The position numbers and the translations under genes were made by a program. This document shows, one piece after another, positions 1-10,748 of a DNA stretch of 64,000 nucleotides. Numbering within the stretch: position 1 is the first letter of the stretch; each line of letters begins with the position of its first letter. Below the pieces are notes generated by a model, which made no database searches, was not told the DNA's origin, and worked only from the letters and a program-made list of their open reading frames with translations. The DNA lies in NCBI GenBank assembly GCA_905221605.1, contig CAJNDS010000001.1, positions 2,340,525 to 2,404,524 of the forward strand. Reading direction: 5' to 3'. The DNA is from Symbiodinium natans (taxonomy: Eukaryota; Sar; Dinophyceae; Suessiales; Symbiodiniaceae).

Positions 1-1110
1 CGAAACCCTAAACCCTATACCCTAAACCCTCCAAGCCCGAAACCCTAAACCCTGTACCCTGAACCCTACAAGCCGGAAACCCTGGACCCTAAACCCCAGT
101 GCTTTTGGGCCAGTATCTCGAGGTGAACTTAGGGCCCGCGCCTCGAAGAATCTTCGAAAGACACCTGAGTCACAGGGCTTAGGGTTTAGGGTTTAGGGTT
201 TAGGGTTTAGGGTTTAGGGTTTAGGGTTTAGGGTTTAGGGTTTAGGGTTTAGGGTTTAGGGCTCAGGGTTTAGGGTTTTGGGCTTAGGGTTTAGGGTTTA
301 GGGCTTAGGGCCGCGGACAGGGCAAGAGAGGGCCGCGCTTGCATGCTCAACAACCGCTCAGTTTTCCCACCGCTGCAATGCGGGCAAGCCCACCGCACGT
401 CACACGTCCTGTCACAATCGCGTGCCTGGAGGCTTAATCCTCCGGGGAAAATGTGAGGAGGGTCCCTGACTCGGGAAACTTGCGGGGCTTTGGGGTTTCG
501 TGGTGCAGAGTTCGGCTTGTGGAAGGGCTTTGAGGGTTTTGGGCTTTCGATTCCCGGACACGGACTCCTCGAGTGAGACCTCTGCACCCAGTTGGGCTCT
601 CAGGTGCTGCAATGGACTTCCCGCGTGTCGCCGGGGAGGATCGGCAGAGGGTAGGGATGGAGGAACTTCGTGAGCCAGTACCTCGGTGCGATGTCCTCTG
701 GATCTTTTGGGCCCCAAAAGCCACCCTAAACCCAAAACCCTGAACCCCAAACCCTAAGCCCTAAACCCCTGACCCTAAACCCTAAACCCCAAACCCTAAA
801 CCCTAAACCCTAAACCCTAAACCCCAAAGCCCTCGAAAGTGCGGCCCAACCGCTGGGGCGGAGGCTGCAGGGCCACCTCCGAGTCGTCGCAGGGCTTGCC
901 TCAAAAGGGTACATAAGAAGGGTTTAGGGTTTAGGGTTTGGGGTTTGGGGTTTAGGGTTTGGGGTTTGGGGTTGAGGGTTTAGGGTTCAGGGTTCAGGGT
1001 TCAGGGTTCAGGGCTTAGGGTTTAGGGTTTAGGGTTTAGGGTTTAGGGTTTAGGGTTTAGGGTTTAGGGTTTAGGGTTTAGGGTTTAGGGTTTAGGGTTG
1101 GGAGTCCCCT
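1..1110. repeat. Interstitial telomeric-repeat arrays, both orientations
   Basis: Degenerate CCCTAAA units at 1-90, a TTTAGGG run at 172-305, CCCTAAA at 722-830 and TTTAGGG at 921-1100, separated by spacers of 100-400 bp. Orientation switches several times, so this is not a simple chromosome end. The spacer at 306-720 shows no convincing exon or RNA gene. Confidence 0.95.
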
Positions 1111-1453
1111 AGAAGGGGCCCGGAATCCTACATCTTGGGGTTTTAGGGGTTAGGGTTTAGGGTCGAGGGTTTCGGGCTTTGGGGCAGTTTCGGGTTCCAC
1201 TCTATGCCCAAGAAGCCCCCAAAATAGACGCCTGTGTGTCCCTCCTTGAAACTTTCGTCCCCAAACTGCCTCCTTTCATGCAGGTGCGCTGGCCGTTGCC
1301 CTCCTCCTTTAAGACCACCTTGTGGGGGGACTATGATTCAGGGTGTTTCTTCCTGGTTCGGCAATGTTTCGGAGAATGAAGTTTGAACGTTTGGAGGATG
1401 AAGCTTGGGGCTTTGCTCACTGAATTCGGGACCTTAAGTAGGGGGTTGCGTGT
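1111..1453. other. Spacer 3' of the HTTM-like gene
   Basis: Mostly unique sequence with a short G-rich telomeric run near 1146-1170. A possible + strand micro-exon follows the AG at about 1281 and reads VRWPLPSSFKTTLWGDYDS, but nothing else supports it. No RNA gene seen. Confidence 0.4.
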
Positions 1454-4400
1454 TCAGCCCACCTGCTCGCCCTGATACTCTGCGTAGCTCTTTGGGGTGC
1501 CGAACCAGGGCACCGGCGTGTACTTCAGGGTGAAGCTCTCACCCTTCTTGCGTGCGAGCGAGAGCACGCGACGGAGCTCGTACGCCGGCTCCACGTACGG
1601 CGGCTGCGAAACCTCGACCGTGGTGTTGCCACGGTTGTGCAGAGCCGAGGACCCATGGTCGTCGTCGCGGTTGTAGTAGTTCCGCGCTGCGTAGAGCTCG
1701 AAGTAGCGCCCAGGCGTACCGACCCCGATGAGGAGATCGCGCGCGTAGGGGAGCCTGGGGACTGAGTGAACCCCAAAGCTGGGATTATACTGATTATACT
1801 GTCAACGCACTCCCCCCCCCTCTTATTCTGGTCTAGTCATGCCAACTCTCTACTGAAGTTCTTGGCCTTTTTTAAACGAATCCGGGAATTCTTTGAAGCT
1901 CCACTCAGTCTCCAAGGAGCATGAGGTGGGTGGCCTCGGCAGGGCACAGCTCGCGCATCGTGGGGGACGTGGTCTCATCAACCCGGATGAGTCCCCCACC
2001 AAAGGCGTCCTTGGCCCAGGCCGGCTCAGTGTTCTTAGGGTCGGCGAAGTGCTCCTGCAGGAGTCCGGTGGGGACCGCAAGGTGGTTGGTGCCGCCCCAC
2101 TGCTTCACGTTGCCGTACATGGTGCTGGAAGCCATGGCCATCACGCCTGCCACCGGCGCCAGGAAGCCGTAGACGAAGCCGATGAGGATGGCAAGGAAGG
2201 AAAGCCAGGCAGCACCCCCGAAGCCCTTGGCGCTTGGGCGGTGCCCGCTCATGATGCCGCGCAGGTAGAGGAAGGCCAAAGAGAGGAAGAGGACGCAGGC
2301 GGTGTCGACGCCTTTGTGGATGGCAAACATCGCCGCTCCCACCGCCACACATAGGGACAGCGGCAGGATCAGCGAGTTCGACTTGCCGAGGGCCTGGCTC
2401 ACGATGCCTGGGAGGAAGATCACGAAGCGGCAGCACATCGAGATGGAGAAGCCGCCGGCGTAGGTCATGGGCATGAGGTTGATGGTCTGGTGGAAGGCCA
2501 AAGCCAGGACCACGCCCGCAGTCGGGCGGAAGGTGAGGCAGTAAGCCACGGCGAACTCCAGGGCGGCCACGAAGACCGGGGCGATCTTCAACATGATGTT
2601 GGCGAAGGCGCTGCCCGGAGGCACGAGCTCCGCGGTGAAGAGCCCGGCCATGAGCTCCGAGAGGAGCACCGGGGCGCAGGAGCCGCGGACGGTGTACCAG
2701 CTCGTGGTGAGCTTCCAGAAGGCGGCGCTCCAGTAGAGGACACAGAGCTCCATGCGCGCCGCGGGGAGGAACCTCCCCGGAATATACGGCTCAACTGCGG
2801 TCGTACATCCTACCGGTAATAGCCTCGGACCGGATGCCTTCTCAGATGTCCTAAGGCCTTCCTTCCTGACCCCCCTAAAATCCCCTAAAACCCCCTACAA
2901 TCCCCTTAAAGCCCCTAGAAGCCCCTAAACTCCCCCAAACATCCCCTCAACATATCCGGCCCCTTCTTTTCGGAGCCGGGGGGGGGCGGGGGGCCTCTTG
3001 GCCACCGCCTCCTTGCCACCCCCCGCCAAGGCCGCCAGCACGAAGGTCAGCTCCAGGAGGGCCGCCCAGACCATGTGGTCCCAGACGGCCGGCATCCAGT
3101 AGAACCTGCGGCTGCTGTTGGGGCTTAGGGTTTAGGGTTTAGGGTTTAGGTTCTAGGGTTTAGGGTTTAGGGTGGGTTTAGGGTTTAGGGTTTAGGGTTC
3201 AGGGTTTAGGGTTCAGGGTTTAGGTTTCATCTTGCATAACTGTACAAGATTGTGATCTCCTGCTATTATATGTGTTACTATCATAACGACTGCGATTATG
3301 ACTATGGGTATGGCCATGAGTAGATTCTGGTATGAGACTGTTGTAAGAACCTCTTCTGTCTCAGGTGAAGTGACCCTTGGACCAATTGGATATAGCGTGG
3401 GCAACGCGGTTTACTTGCTCTAGGGGTACCCTTTTGGGGGGGGAGGGGTTCCTGGAAGAAGGATGACAGTACTTTGGGATATAGAGTTTAGGGTGCACTC
3501 TGGGGCTAGGGGATTCAGGTTTAGGGTTTAAAACCCTAAATACTTGAACTTAATGGCAACCCAGGGACCAGGAGACGATGTTGGCCACATGCGCCACCAA
3601 GAGCACCCAGGGGTTGGGGAAGAGGAAGGAGACGACCAACCTCGGTTTGCCTTTAAGGCCTAAACCCTACACCCTAAACCCTAGGCCCTCAACCCTAAAC
3701 CCTACACCCTAAACCCTAAGCCCTAAACCCCATCCTCAAAACTGAAAAAAAAAAAAAAAAAACAATGGAGGAAACGCGTCCCTTAAGGGCCTAGCAACAA
3801 AGGCAAGCGGATCATCCAGTCGTCCGGGCCCTGGTCCCAGGGCTTCAGCATACGGTTGTCCATCGCCTGGCCGTAGCTGCCCAGGACCAACTTATCCACA
3901 AAGGGCACGAACCTAGGATGGCCGCTAAAGGGTCTAGGGTTTAGGGTTTAGGGTTTAGGGTTTAGGGTTTAGGGTTTAGGGTATTAGGTTTAGGCTTTAG
4001 GCTTTAGGGTTTAGGGTTTAGGGTTTAGGGTTTAGGGTATAGGGTTTAGGGTTTAGGGTTTAGGGTTTGGGGAAGCCCCGAAAGATGCTACATGTGGATC
4101 TCCTTAACCCAACAAGGGGAAAGTACCAAAAAAATCTCCCAAGGGCCCTTAAAGAAACTGATGGAGGCACCAGGCCCGGCCATACTCCGCCAGGAGGTTC
4201 ACCTCGTCGCCCTCCTTCTTGTCCTTGCCGTTGGTTTTGGCTCCGTTGGTTTTGGCTCCGTTGGTTTTGGCCCCGTTGGTTTTGGCCCCGTTGGTTTTGG
4301 CGGTCGGCTCCATGAGATATGCAAGGAGGTAGGCAGCGAGGACGAGGACGACGGTGACGACCACAGTGGCCACCAGGTCCACGGCATACTCCTCGAGCAG

Positions 4401-4511
4401 CATCACCTTGGGTTTAGGGTTTAGGGTGTAGGGTTTAGGGTTTAGGGTTTTAGGTTTAGGGTTTAGGGTTTAGGGTTTAAGGTTTAGGATCACCTTGTTG
4501 TAGTCGGACAT
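1454..4511 (-). CDS. HTTM-like multi-pass membrane protein, seven exons
   Basis: Exons on the minus strand, 5' to 3': 4511-4494 (starts MSDYNK), 4406-4171, 3912-3805, 3640 to about 3560, 3105-2995, 2772 to about 1912, 1754-1454 (stop TGA). With these limits all phases agree and give about 571 residues. The N-terminal part has a hydrophobic helix (DLVATVVVTVVLVLAAYLL), then five AKTNG repeats, then further hydrophobic segments. The large exon has WSAAFWKLTTSWY, an FHQTINLMP segment and several membrane helices, a pattern resembling HTTM/vitamin-K carboxylase-like proteins; that assignment is a family-level guess and no catalytic residue is claimed. The C-terminal exon is soluble (RYFELYAARNYYN). 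Four of the six introns hold telomeric repeats. One intron uses a GC donor (3804), which suits a dinoflagellate. The junctions near 3560 and 1912 are approximate. A spliced-leader-like relic lies about 100 bp upstream of the start codon. Confidence 0.7.
3111..3232. repeat. Intronic TTTAGGG array
   Basis: G-rich on the + strand, i.e. CCCTAAA in the sense of the minus-strand gene. It lies in the intron between exons 4 and 5. The rest of this intron (3233-3559) is AT-richer and carries a hydrophobic minus-strand reading frame (MAIPIVIIAVVMIVTHII) whose codon use is unlike the exons. Confidence 0.9.
3655..3780. repeat. Intronic CCCTAAA array plus poly-A
   Basis: CCCTAAA units at 3660-3732 and an A run near 3745-3762 lie in the intron between exons 3 and 4 of the HTTM-like gene. 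On the sense strand the A run is a T-tract. Confidence 0.9.
3939..4072. repeat. Intronic TTTAGGG array
   Basis: About 18 units with few variants, in the intron between exons 2 and 3 of the HTTM-like gene. Splicing GCCTG|GT to CCTAG|G joins GRAW to FVPFVDK in frame. Confidence 0.92.
4221..4310 (-). repeat. 15-bp coding minisatellite (AKTNG x5)
   Basis: Five near-identical 15-bp units inside exon 2 of the HTTM-like gene encode AKTNG repeats. They are followed by a charged segment (KDKKEGDE) and preceded by a membrane helix. The repeat stays in frame. Confidence 0.85.
4407..4493 (-). repeat. 87-nt intron made of telomeric repeats, flanked by a 9-bp direct repeat
   Basis: Between the first two exons of the HTTM-like gene the whole intron is about 12 units of CCCTAAA (sense strand). 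ATCACCTTG occurs at 4402-4410 and again at 4489-4497. On the sense strand this gives CAAG|GTGATC at the donor and CCAAG|GTGATG at the acceptor, so removal restores one copy and keeps the frame (MSDYNK-VMLLEEY). Confidence 0.8.
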
Positions 4512-4603
4512 GGCCCTGGCCGCCCGCAGTGCCCTGCGATAGAATCGCTCTCCGAGCGGATCCACGAATAACTAGCTAATGTGGGCCTGTGCTAACAAAA
4601 AGG

Positions 4604-4614
4604 CTTGAGCCAAG
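4604..4614 (-). promoter_or_regulatory. Possible spliced-leader relic
   Basis: The minus strand reads CTTGGCTCAAG, matching the last 10 nt of the conserved dinoflagellate spliced leader, which ends in TTTTGGCTCAAG. It lies about 95 bp 5' of the HTTM-like start codon, where a genomic leader remnant of a retroposed mRNA would be expected. Only 10 nt match, so chance cannot be excluded. Confidence 0.4.
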
Positions 4615-4654
4615 CTCGCTACACTTGGAGGTTCATGGTGCTATACCCCTACTA

Positions 4655-4745
4655 AGGTACTGATAACCCTGTTAAGGGTACTTATCACCCTATTAAGGGT
4701 ACTTATCACCCTATTAAGGGTACTTATACCCCCCGCTAAGGGTAC
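4655..4745. repeat. ~21-bp tandem repeat
   Basis: About four units of AAGGGTACTTATCACCCTATT. The motif resembles the interior of the inverted-repeat element at 63360 (GGGTACTATCATCCCTGTTAAGG). Confidence 0.85.
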
Positions 4746-5463
4746 TTAAGGGGCAAGGTAGGCCTCGCCGGGCTCAGGAAGCACCACCAGGCTCGTTTAC
4801 TCAGGGGCGCCACACGACTGGCGAAGCAAAGCCCTAAACCGTAAACCCTAAACCCTAAACCCTAAACCCTAAACCCTAAACCCTAAACCCTAAACCCTAA
4901 ATCAAACCCCAGCCTCCCAAAACTCCTATAGCCCCACCATTGCCAAGTCAGAGCTCGCACCCAAGCGGCCCGGCAAAGCAACCTGAAACTACAAACTTGA
5001 TTGATCCCTAAACCCTACATCCGAAGCCCTTTAACATATCCTATGGATTACCATATGGTTAATGCCCTGTCATGCCACCAGGATCCACATGTGATTTGTG
5101 AGGAACATCCCTAAACCCTAAAACCCTGAAACCCTAAAACCCTAAAACCCTAAAACCCTAAAAACCCTAAAAACCCTAAAACCCTAAACCCCTAAACCCT
5201 AAAACCCGAGGGCTATCGGAGTCTCCGGAAGCTTGGAGCCACGCGACCTCTCCGAGAGAACAGAAAGCGATGCCTTCGGCTTGGAGATGTCTTGGGCTAC
5301 CCTAAAACCCAATTCCTACTTGGAGGGTTTAGGGTTTAGGGTTTAAGGTTTAGGGTTTAGGGTTTAGGGTTTAGGGTTTAGGGTTTAGGGTTTAGGGTTT
5401 AGGGTTTAGGGTTTAGGGATTTACCTTCATAAGAATGATAGTAGTATAGGGTAGATGAGTCCA
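4746..5463. repeat. Telomeric arrays and short spacers
   Basis: CCCTAAA at 4835-4906, CCCTAAAA-type variants at 5109-5212 and TTTAGGG at 5323-5421. The spacer 5219-5301 has an open minus-strand stretch (VAQDISKPKASLSVLSER) preceded by an AG, a possible small exon without other support. Confidence 0.9.
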
Positions 5464-5576
5464 CTTGGAGGCCCTTTTTGACTCAGTAAGTCGGGTTAGT
5501 GCGGTAGGCTATGTGGCTTACACTAGGCTTTGTAGGGGATACTAAGTAGACTTACTAGTTCACATGAGCTTCCAAG
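5464..5576. mobile_element. MITE-like inverted-repeat element, family B copy 1
   Basis: 113 bp with imperfect terminal inverted repeats of about 28 bp: left CTTGGAGGCCCTTTTTGACT, right ending GAGCTTCCAAG. Copies occur at 38529-38634 and 61175-61249. It has no coding capacity. Confidence 0.65.
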
Positions 5577-6065
5577 TAAGCCCCTTCAACCTCCCAAACC
5601 CCCCCCCAAAGCCCAACCAAGGGTTCAGGGTTTCAGGCCTCGGGTTTAGGGTTTAGGGTTTAGGGTTTCGGGTTTAGGGTTTAGGGTTTAGGGTTTAGGG
5701 TTCGGCTTTTTAAGCTTCTGTTTACATGGCTCCTCGGTGTCGCAGACCTCCAAACCCATCCAAATCTCAAAGCCCACCTCCCTAAAACCCTAAAACACAA
5801 AAACCCTAAAAACCCTAAAGAAACCTAAAAGCCACAAAAACCCTAAAAAACATAAAATTCCTAAAAACCCTAAACCCTTTGAACCTCTAAAGCCCAAAAA
5901 CCCTGCAAATCCCCCCTAAACCCTAAACCCTAAACCCTAAACCCTAAACCCTAAACCCTAAACCCTAAACCCTAAACCGCAGGCGAGCTGCCGGCCGGCC
6001 AGATGCAGCCACGCAGAGGAACCTGCCGCAAAGCTTAAGGGAACCGAGCCGCTACAATAACTACG
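5577..6065. repeat. Telomeric arrays upstream of the 429-bp satellite
   Basis: TTTAGGG at 5622-5705, A-rich CCCTAAAAA variants at 5785-5905 and regular CCCTAAA at 5916-5980. No gene seen. Confidence 0.92.
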
Positions 6066-8127
6066 ATGTGCTTAAGAACTCCCCACACAAATGACAAAGA
6101 AGAATCCCTATTTTACCCTTACAAGCATGATCATGGCGTCGTGCTCGTTGACCCCTGCTTTCCTTTCATCACAGCTGCCATGACGTCAGGTCCTGTGATG
6201 CCAACGCAGAGGGCTTACAAGATCTATCTTCGGTGCATTTTGGAGAGACCCGCACGTTGTCCGAGAACGGGCTCGAAGACGGAGCACCAGCCAGAGCGGA
6301 CGCCACATCAATCCAGACAGTGGGTGTTGTGCTCGCAAGATGCCTTGCATCTGCTTCCACCACACAAAGCTGCACAAGGCAGTGAGGACAGACCGACGCC
6401 GAGCGTGCCATGCAGGGGCATGCGCGAGTCGAAGAACCTGCCATTGTGGTCTCCGGTGCCGTTTTGGAGCTGCAAGCGCAGTCTGCGCAAAAGCTCGACG
6501 ACCAGCACCTGCTTTGCAAGCTGGGTACTTAAACATCAGCCACTAGCAGCTATGGATGATCATGGCGTCGTGCTCGTTGACCCCTGCTTTCCTTTCATCA
6601 CAGCTGCCATGACGTCAGGTCCTGTGATGCCAACGCAGAGGGCTTACAAGATCTATCTTCGGTGCATTTTGGAGAGACCCGCACGTGGTCCGAGAACGGG
6701 CTCGAAGACGGAGCACCAGCCAGAGCGGACGCCACATCAATCCAGACAGTGGGTGTTGTGCTCGCAAGATGCCTTGCATCTGCTTCCACCACACAAAGCT
6801 GCACAAGGCAGTGAGGACAGACCGACGCCGAGCGTGCCATGCAGGGGCATGCGCGAGTCGAAGAACCTGCCATTGTGGTCTCCGGTGCCGTTTTGGAGCT
6901 GCAAGCGCAGTCTGCGCAAAAGCTCGACGACCAGCACCTGCTTTGCAAGCTGGGTACTTAAACATCAGCCACTAGCAGCTATGGATGATCATGGCGTCGT
7001 GCTCGTTGACCCCTGCTTTCCTTTCATCACAGCTGCCATGACGTCAGGTCCTGTGATGCCAACGCAGAGGGCTTACAAGATCTATCTTCGGTGCATTTTG
7101 GAGAGACCCGCACGTGGTCCAAGAACGGGCTCGAAGACGGAGCACCAGTCTGAGCGCCACATCAATCCAGACACAACATGACGCAACAGTGAGTGCTGTG
7201 CTCGCAAGATGCCTTGCATCTGCTTCCGCCGCACGAAGCTGCACAAGGCAGTGAGGACAGACCGACGCCGAGCGTGCCATGCAGGGGCATGCGCGAGTCG
7301 AAGAACCTGCCATTGTGGTCTCCGGTGCCGTTTTGGAGCTGCAAGCGCAGTCTGCGCAAAAGCTCGACGACCAGCACCTGCTTTGCAAGCTGGGTACTTA
7401 AACATCAGCCACTAGCAGCTATGGATGATCATGGCGTCGTGCTCGTTGACCCCTGCTTTCCTTTCATCACAGCTGCCATGACGTCAGGTCCTGTGATGCC
7501 AACGCAGAGGGCTTGCAAGATCTATCTTCGGTGCATTTTGGAGAGACCCGCACGTGGTCCAAGAACGGGCTCGAAGACGGAGCACCAGTCTGAGCGCCAC
7601 ATCAATCCAGACACAACATGACGCAACAGTGAGTGCTGTGCTCGCAAGATGCCTTGCATCTGCTTCCGCCGCACGAAGCTGCACAAGGCAGTGAGGACAG
7701 ACCGACGCCGAGCGTGCCATGCAGGGGCATGCGCGAGTCGAAGAACCTGCCATTGTGTTCTCCGGTGCCGTTTTGGAGCTGCAAGCGCAGTCTGCGCAAA
7801 AGCTCGACGACCAGCACCTGCTTTGCAAGCTGGGTACTTAAACATCAGCCACTAGCAGCTATGGATGATCATGGCGTCGTGCTCGTTGACCCCTGCTTTC
7901 CTCTCATCACAGCTGCCATGACGTCAGGTCCTGTGATGCCAACGCAGAGGGCTTACAAGATCTATCTTCGGTGCATTTTGGAGAGACCCGCACGTGGTCC
8001 GAGAACGGGCTCGAAGACGGAGCACCAGCCAGAGCGCACACCACATCAATCCAGACACAACATGACGCAACAGTGGGTGCTGTGCTCGCAAGATGCCTCA
8101 TGCGCGAGTCGAAGAACCTGCCATTAG
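6066..8127. repeat. 429/440-bp tandem satellite, about 4.7 copies
   Basis: The landmark TGATCATGGCGTCGTGCTCG recurs at 6128, 6557, 6986, 7426 and 7866, giving periods of 429, 429, 440 and 440 bp. The first copies are 143 codons long, so a reading frame stays open on the + strand over 371 codons. Later copies carry an 11-bp insertion (near 7175 and 7615) that breaks it, and the last copy has an internal deletion. Differences between copies are mostly amino-acid changing in every open frame (for example Trp to Cys, Tyr to Cys), so I treat it as a satellite and not as a gene. Confidence 0.85.
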
Positions 8128-8260
8128 TAGCATAAGAATAAGACTCAGACGAACAAGACAAAATAAGAATCAAAAGACTACTGAAATCATGACAGCAACA
8201 ACGACAACTTCTGCTTGAAAAACCAGCGCAGTAGTTGTCGTCGTCGTCGTCGTCGTCGTC

Positions 8261-8316
<56 letters not shown>

Positions 8317-8372
8317 TGTTGTTGTAGTAGTAGCAGTAGTAGTAGTAGTAGGTGACACGCTCTTAACTGATC
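8128..8372. repeat. Trinucleotide (GTC)n/(GTA)n microsatellite
   Basis: GTC repeats from about 8236 pass into GTA repeats up to about 8350. The flanking sequence is AT-rich and unique. Apparent poly-Thr reading frames here are artefacts. Confidence 0.95.
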
Positions 8373-9030
8373 ATGGTGTTTTCTGCTGTTTTTTCACTTT
8401 TTCTATCGTTTTCTCCTGTTTTTTCTCCGTTTGACGGGTTGGGGGGGGGGGTGGGGGGGGTAATTACGTGCTGTGCTTTGTGCACACATGACCACGCTCA
8501 GGGGTTGGGGGCGGGGGGGGGTAATTACGTGCTGTGCTTTGTGCACACATGGGGGTCGTGCTGTGCTTTGTGCACACATGACCACGCTGTCTACTGTTTT
8601 CCTCTGTTTTTTTGGTTGGTTTAGGGGCTAGACCTTTTGGGCTCACAGTGGAGGGTTTAGGATCTGGGGTTTGAGGGTAGAGATCTTTTGGGCTTGTTTT
8701 GGGAACCTTTTGGGCCTCCACTGGAAATATGGGGTTTGAGGTTTCAGGCTACAGATCTTTTGGGTTTTTTTGGCATTTGGGGTTTAGGGTTTCCGGGCAA
8801 GACCTTTTGGGCTCACAGTGGAGGGTTTCCGGGCAAGACCTTTTGGGCTCACAGTGGAGGGTTTAGGGTTTGGGGCTTCAGGGTAGAGATCTTTTGGGGT
8901 TTTTTTGGGAGCCTTTTGAGCTTCGACTGGAGATATGGAGTTTGGGGTTTCAGGCTCCAGATCTTTTGTGCTTTTTTTCTTTGGGATTTGGGGTTTAGGG
9001 TTCAAGGGCAAGACCTGATTTGGGGTTGAG
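8373..9030. repeat. G-rich and T-rich degenerate tandem repeats
   Basis: A module with GTGCTGTGCTTTGTGCACAC recurs at about 8467, 8528 and 8558, next to G-runs. From 8620 a TTTTGGGCTCACAGTGGAGG-type motif repeats about every 50-90 bp to 9010. No coding signal. Confidence 0.75.
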
Positions 9031-9440
9031 ATTTTAAGGGTGCACGACTCTTGGGCTTGCTTCAGGTTTTGGGGTTTCGGATTTCAGGGTGCACGACTGT
9101 TCGGCTTGCTGGACGCGTTCGGATTTAAGGACAAGTTTTGGCCACATCTTAAAAAAAAAACCGCGAAACGCTGTAAATACCGGTGTTTTCCTCTGTTCTG
9201 AGAACGCGTCTGCGCGAAGCAGGGCCTGAAATTTACCGTTTTTGAAGCCCGAAAACACTGTAAATACCGATGTTTTCCTCCTGCGCCTAAAGTAGTTGAA
9301 AGTAGTTTCCGGAAATTTTTACACGTCGATTTTTCGTGTCCGTAAACGGACAAAGCCAGGAAACACTGTAAATACCGAGGGTTTCGTCTCTTAACACGAA
9401 AATGGCATGCCACAAAACCCCTGCGATCAATTAAGAACGT
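9031..9440. repeat. Three copies of an AAACACTGTAAATACCG motif
   Basis: The motif appears at about 9168, 9256 and 9362, each followed by a pyrimidine-rich TTTTCCTC or TTTCGTCTC stretch. Spacing is about 88-105 bp. Function unknown. Confidence 0.7.
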
Positions 9441-9463
9441 GACGCCTAGTAGTAGTAGTAGTG

Positions 9464-9547
<84 letters not shown>

Positions 9548-9735
9548 AAACTAAACGTAAAAGTAAAAGTAGAAGCAAAAGTACAAGGTACACGTAAAAG
9601 TGAAAGTCGAAGTAAAAGTAGTAGGAAAAGTAGTAGTAAAAGTGGTAGGAAAAGTCATAGTAGTAGTGGTAGTAGTAGTCGTCGTCGTAGTCGTAGTCGT
9701 AGTCGTAATCGTCGTCATAGTAGTAGTAATAATGA
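9441..9735. repeat. (AGT)n microsatellite with decayed tail
   Basis: A long AGT run at 9449-9546 continues as AAAAGT/AGTCGT-type variants to about 9735. Poly-Val and Ser/Arg/Lys frames across it are repeat translations. Confidence 0.95.
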
Positions 9736-10748
9736 TTATTCTTATTCTTATTATATCATCATAACAGGATCACACTCATTACATTCGTAATGATAGGGGC
9801 CCTGGCCAACCGTGGAGGGGTCCTGGCAGCAAGAGCCAGCTGCGAGCCCGAAGAAACTCGCTGAGCTGCACCTCGGGTCTGGCCACTCATTAAGCACCGG
9901 TTTAGGGCCTTGAGGGTTTAGGGTTTAGAGTTTAGGGTTTAGGGTTTAGGGTTTAGGGTTTAGGGTTTAGGGTTTAGGGTTTAGGGTTTAGGGCCTTGAG
10001 CTCAGGGCTTAGGGATGCTTGGGGTTGGGGCTTCGGACGATAAGGAGTACAACGCCCTTGGGGGTGAAGGCTAGGCACACAAGGATCCTTCAAGACACTG
10101 CCCATGCGCAATGTTCGCCTTCTCTAAACCCTACACTGTCGGATGGTTATGCGTGTTAAAGAGGACCTCTCATCTTTCGTGCAACCCCAACAAAAGGCCA
10201 CGGCTACCCAGCATCCTATGACCTTGCTGGTGAGCCCCCGTGCAGGGCTCATGCATATCCTACCAGTTGATCACTAAACAACAATGGAAATGTTAATGAG
10301 AAATAAATTGGGGGGTAAGGCAAATCAGAAAGGTCTTCCTTGTTGTGGCAGCCGTGGGTTGACGGTCACCAAGCCGGACGCTGTCAGGAGCCATGCTTGA
10401 ATCGGGATATGTGGCCATACTGCTCAGGACGGGTTGGTGGGTAGGAGGCAAAATTACGTGGACTAAGCGCAACATGCGCCATGGACATCTTTTGCCAGGC
10501 GCTGCAACACGTCATCGGCATGAGCCACGATTCAGTATTGCATGTACTTTTTTCCACCCGCCCGGCAAAATCTAGCCTGGCTTATAGGTCATCCTTCTGC
10601 CGGAGCTTGCTGTACTGAGAAGTGCACACTCCACGCGCAGCTTCTCCTCCCGCTTGTTGCTTTGTTGCGCGATTGCCAGACCCTGGCTACATCAACCTGA
10701 GCTCAGCAGAATACCATGAGCCCCTGGGTTCCAAGAGCTGCATGGACT
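9736..10748. repeat. Telomeric array 9905-10018 and unique spacer
   Basis: TTTAGGG units, about 14, at 9905-10018, then unique sequence to the 3' end of the SET-domain gene. I see no exon or RNA gene in 10020-10748. Confidence 0.85.

Noticed and set aside
172-305. Telomeric run near the window start as a true chromosome end
   Set aside because: Orientation switches many times and genes lie on both sides of such arrays; the window starts and ends arbitrarily inside repeats.
3213-3404. 63-codon hydrophobic frame as an exon of the HTTM-like gene
   Set aside because: AT-rich codons unlike the neighbouring exons, no good splice sites, and it ends in the telomeric array. Kept only as an intron remark.
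6066-7181. 371-codon + strand frame and repeated 116-codon minus frames
   Set aside because: Open only because the repeat is 429 bp long. Copy differences are mostly amino-acid changing and the frame is broken in later copies.
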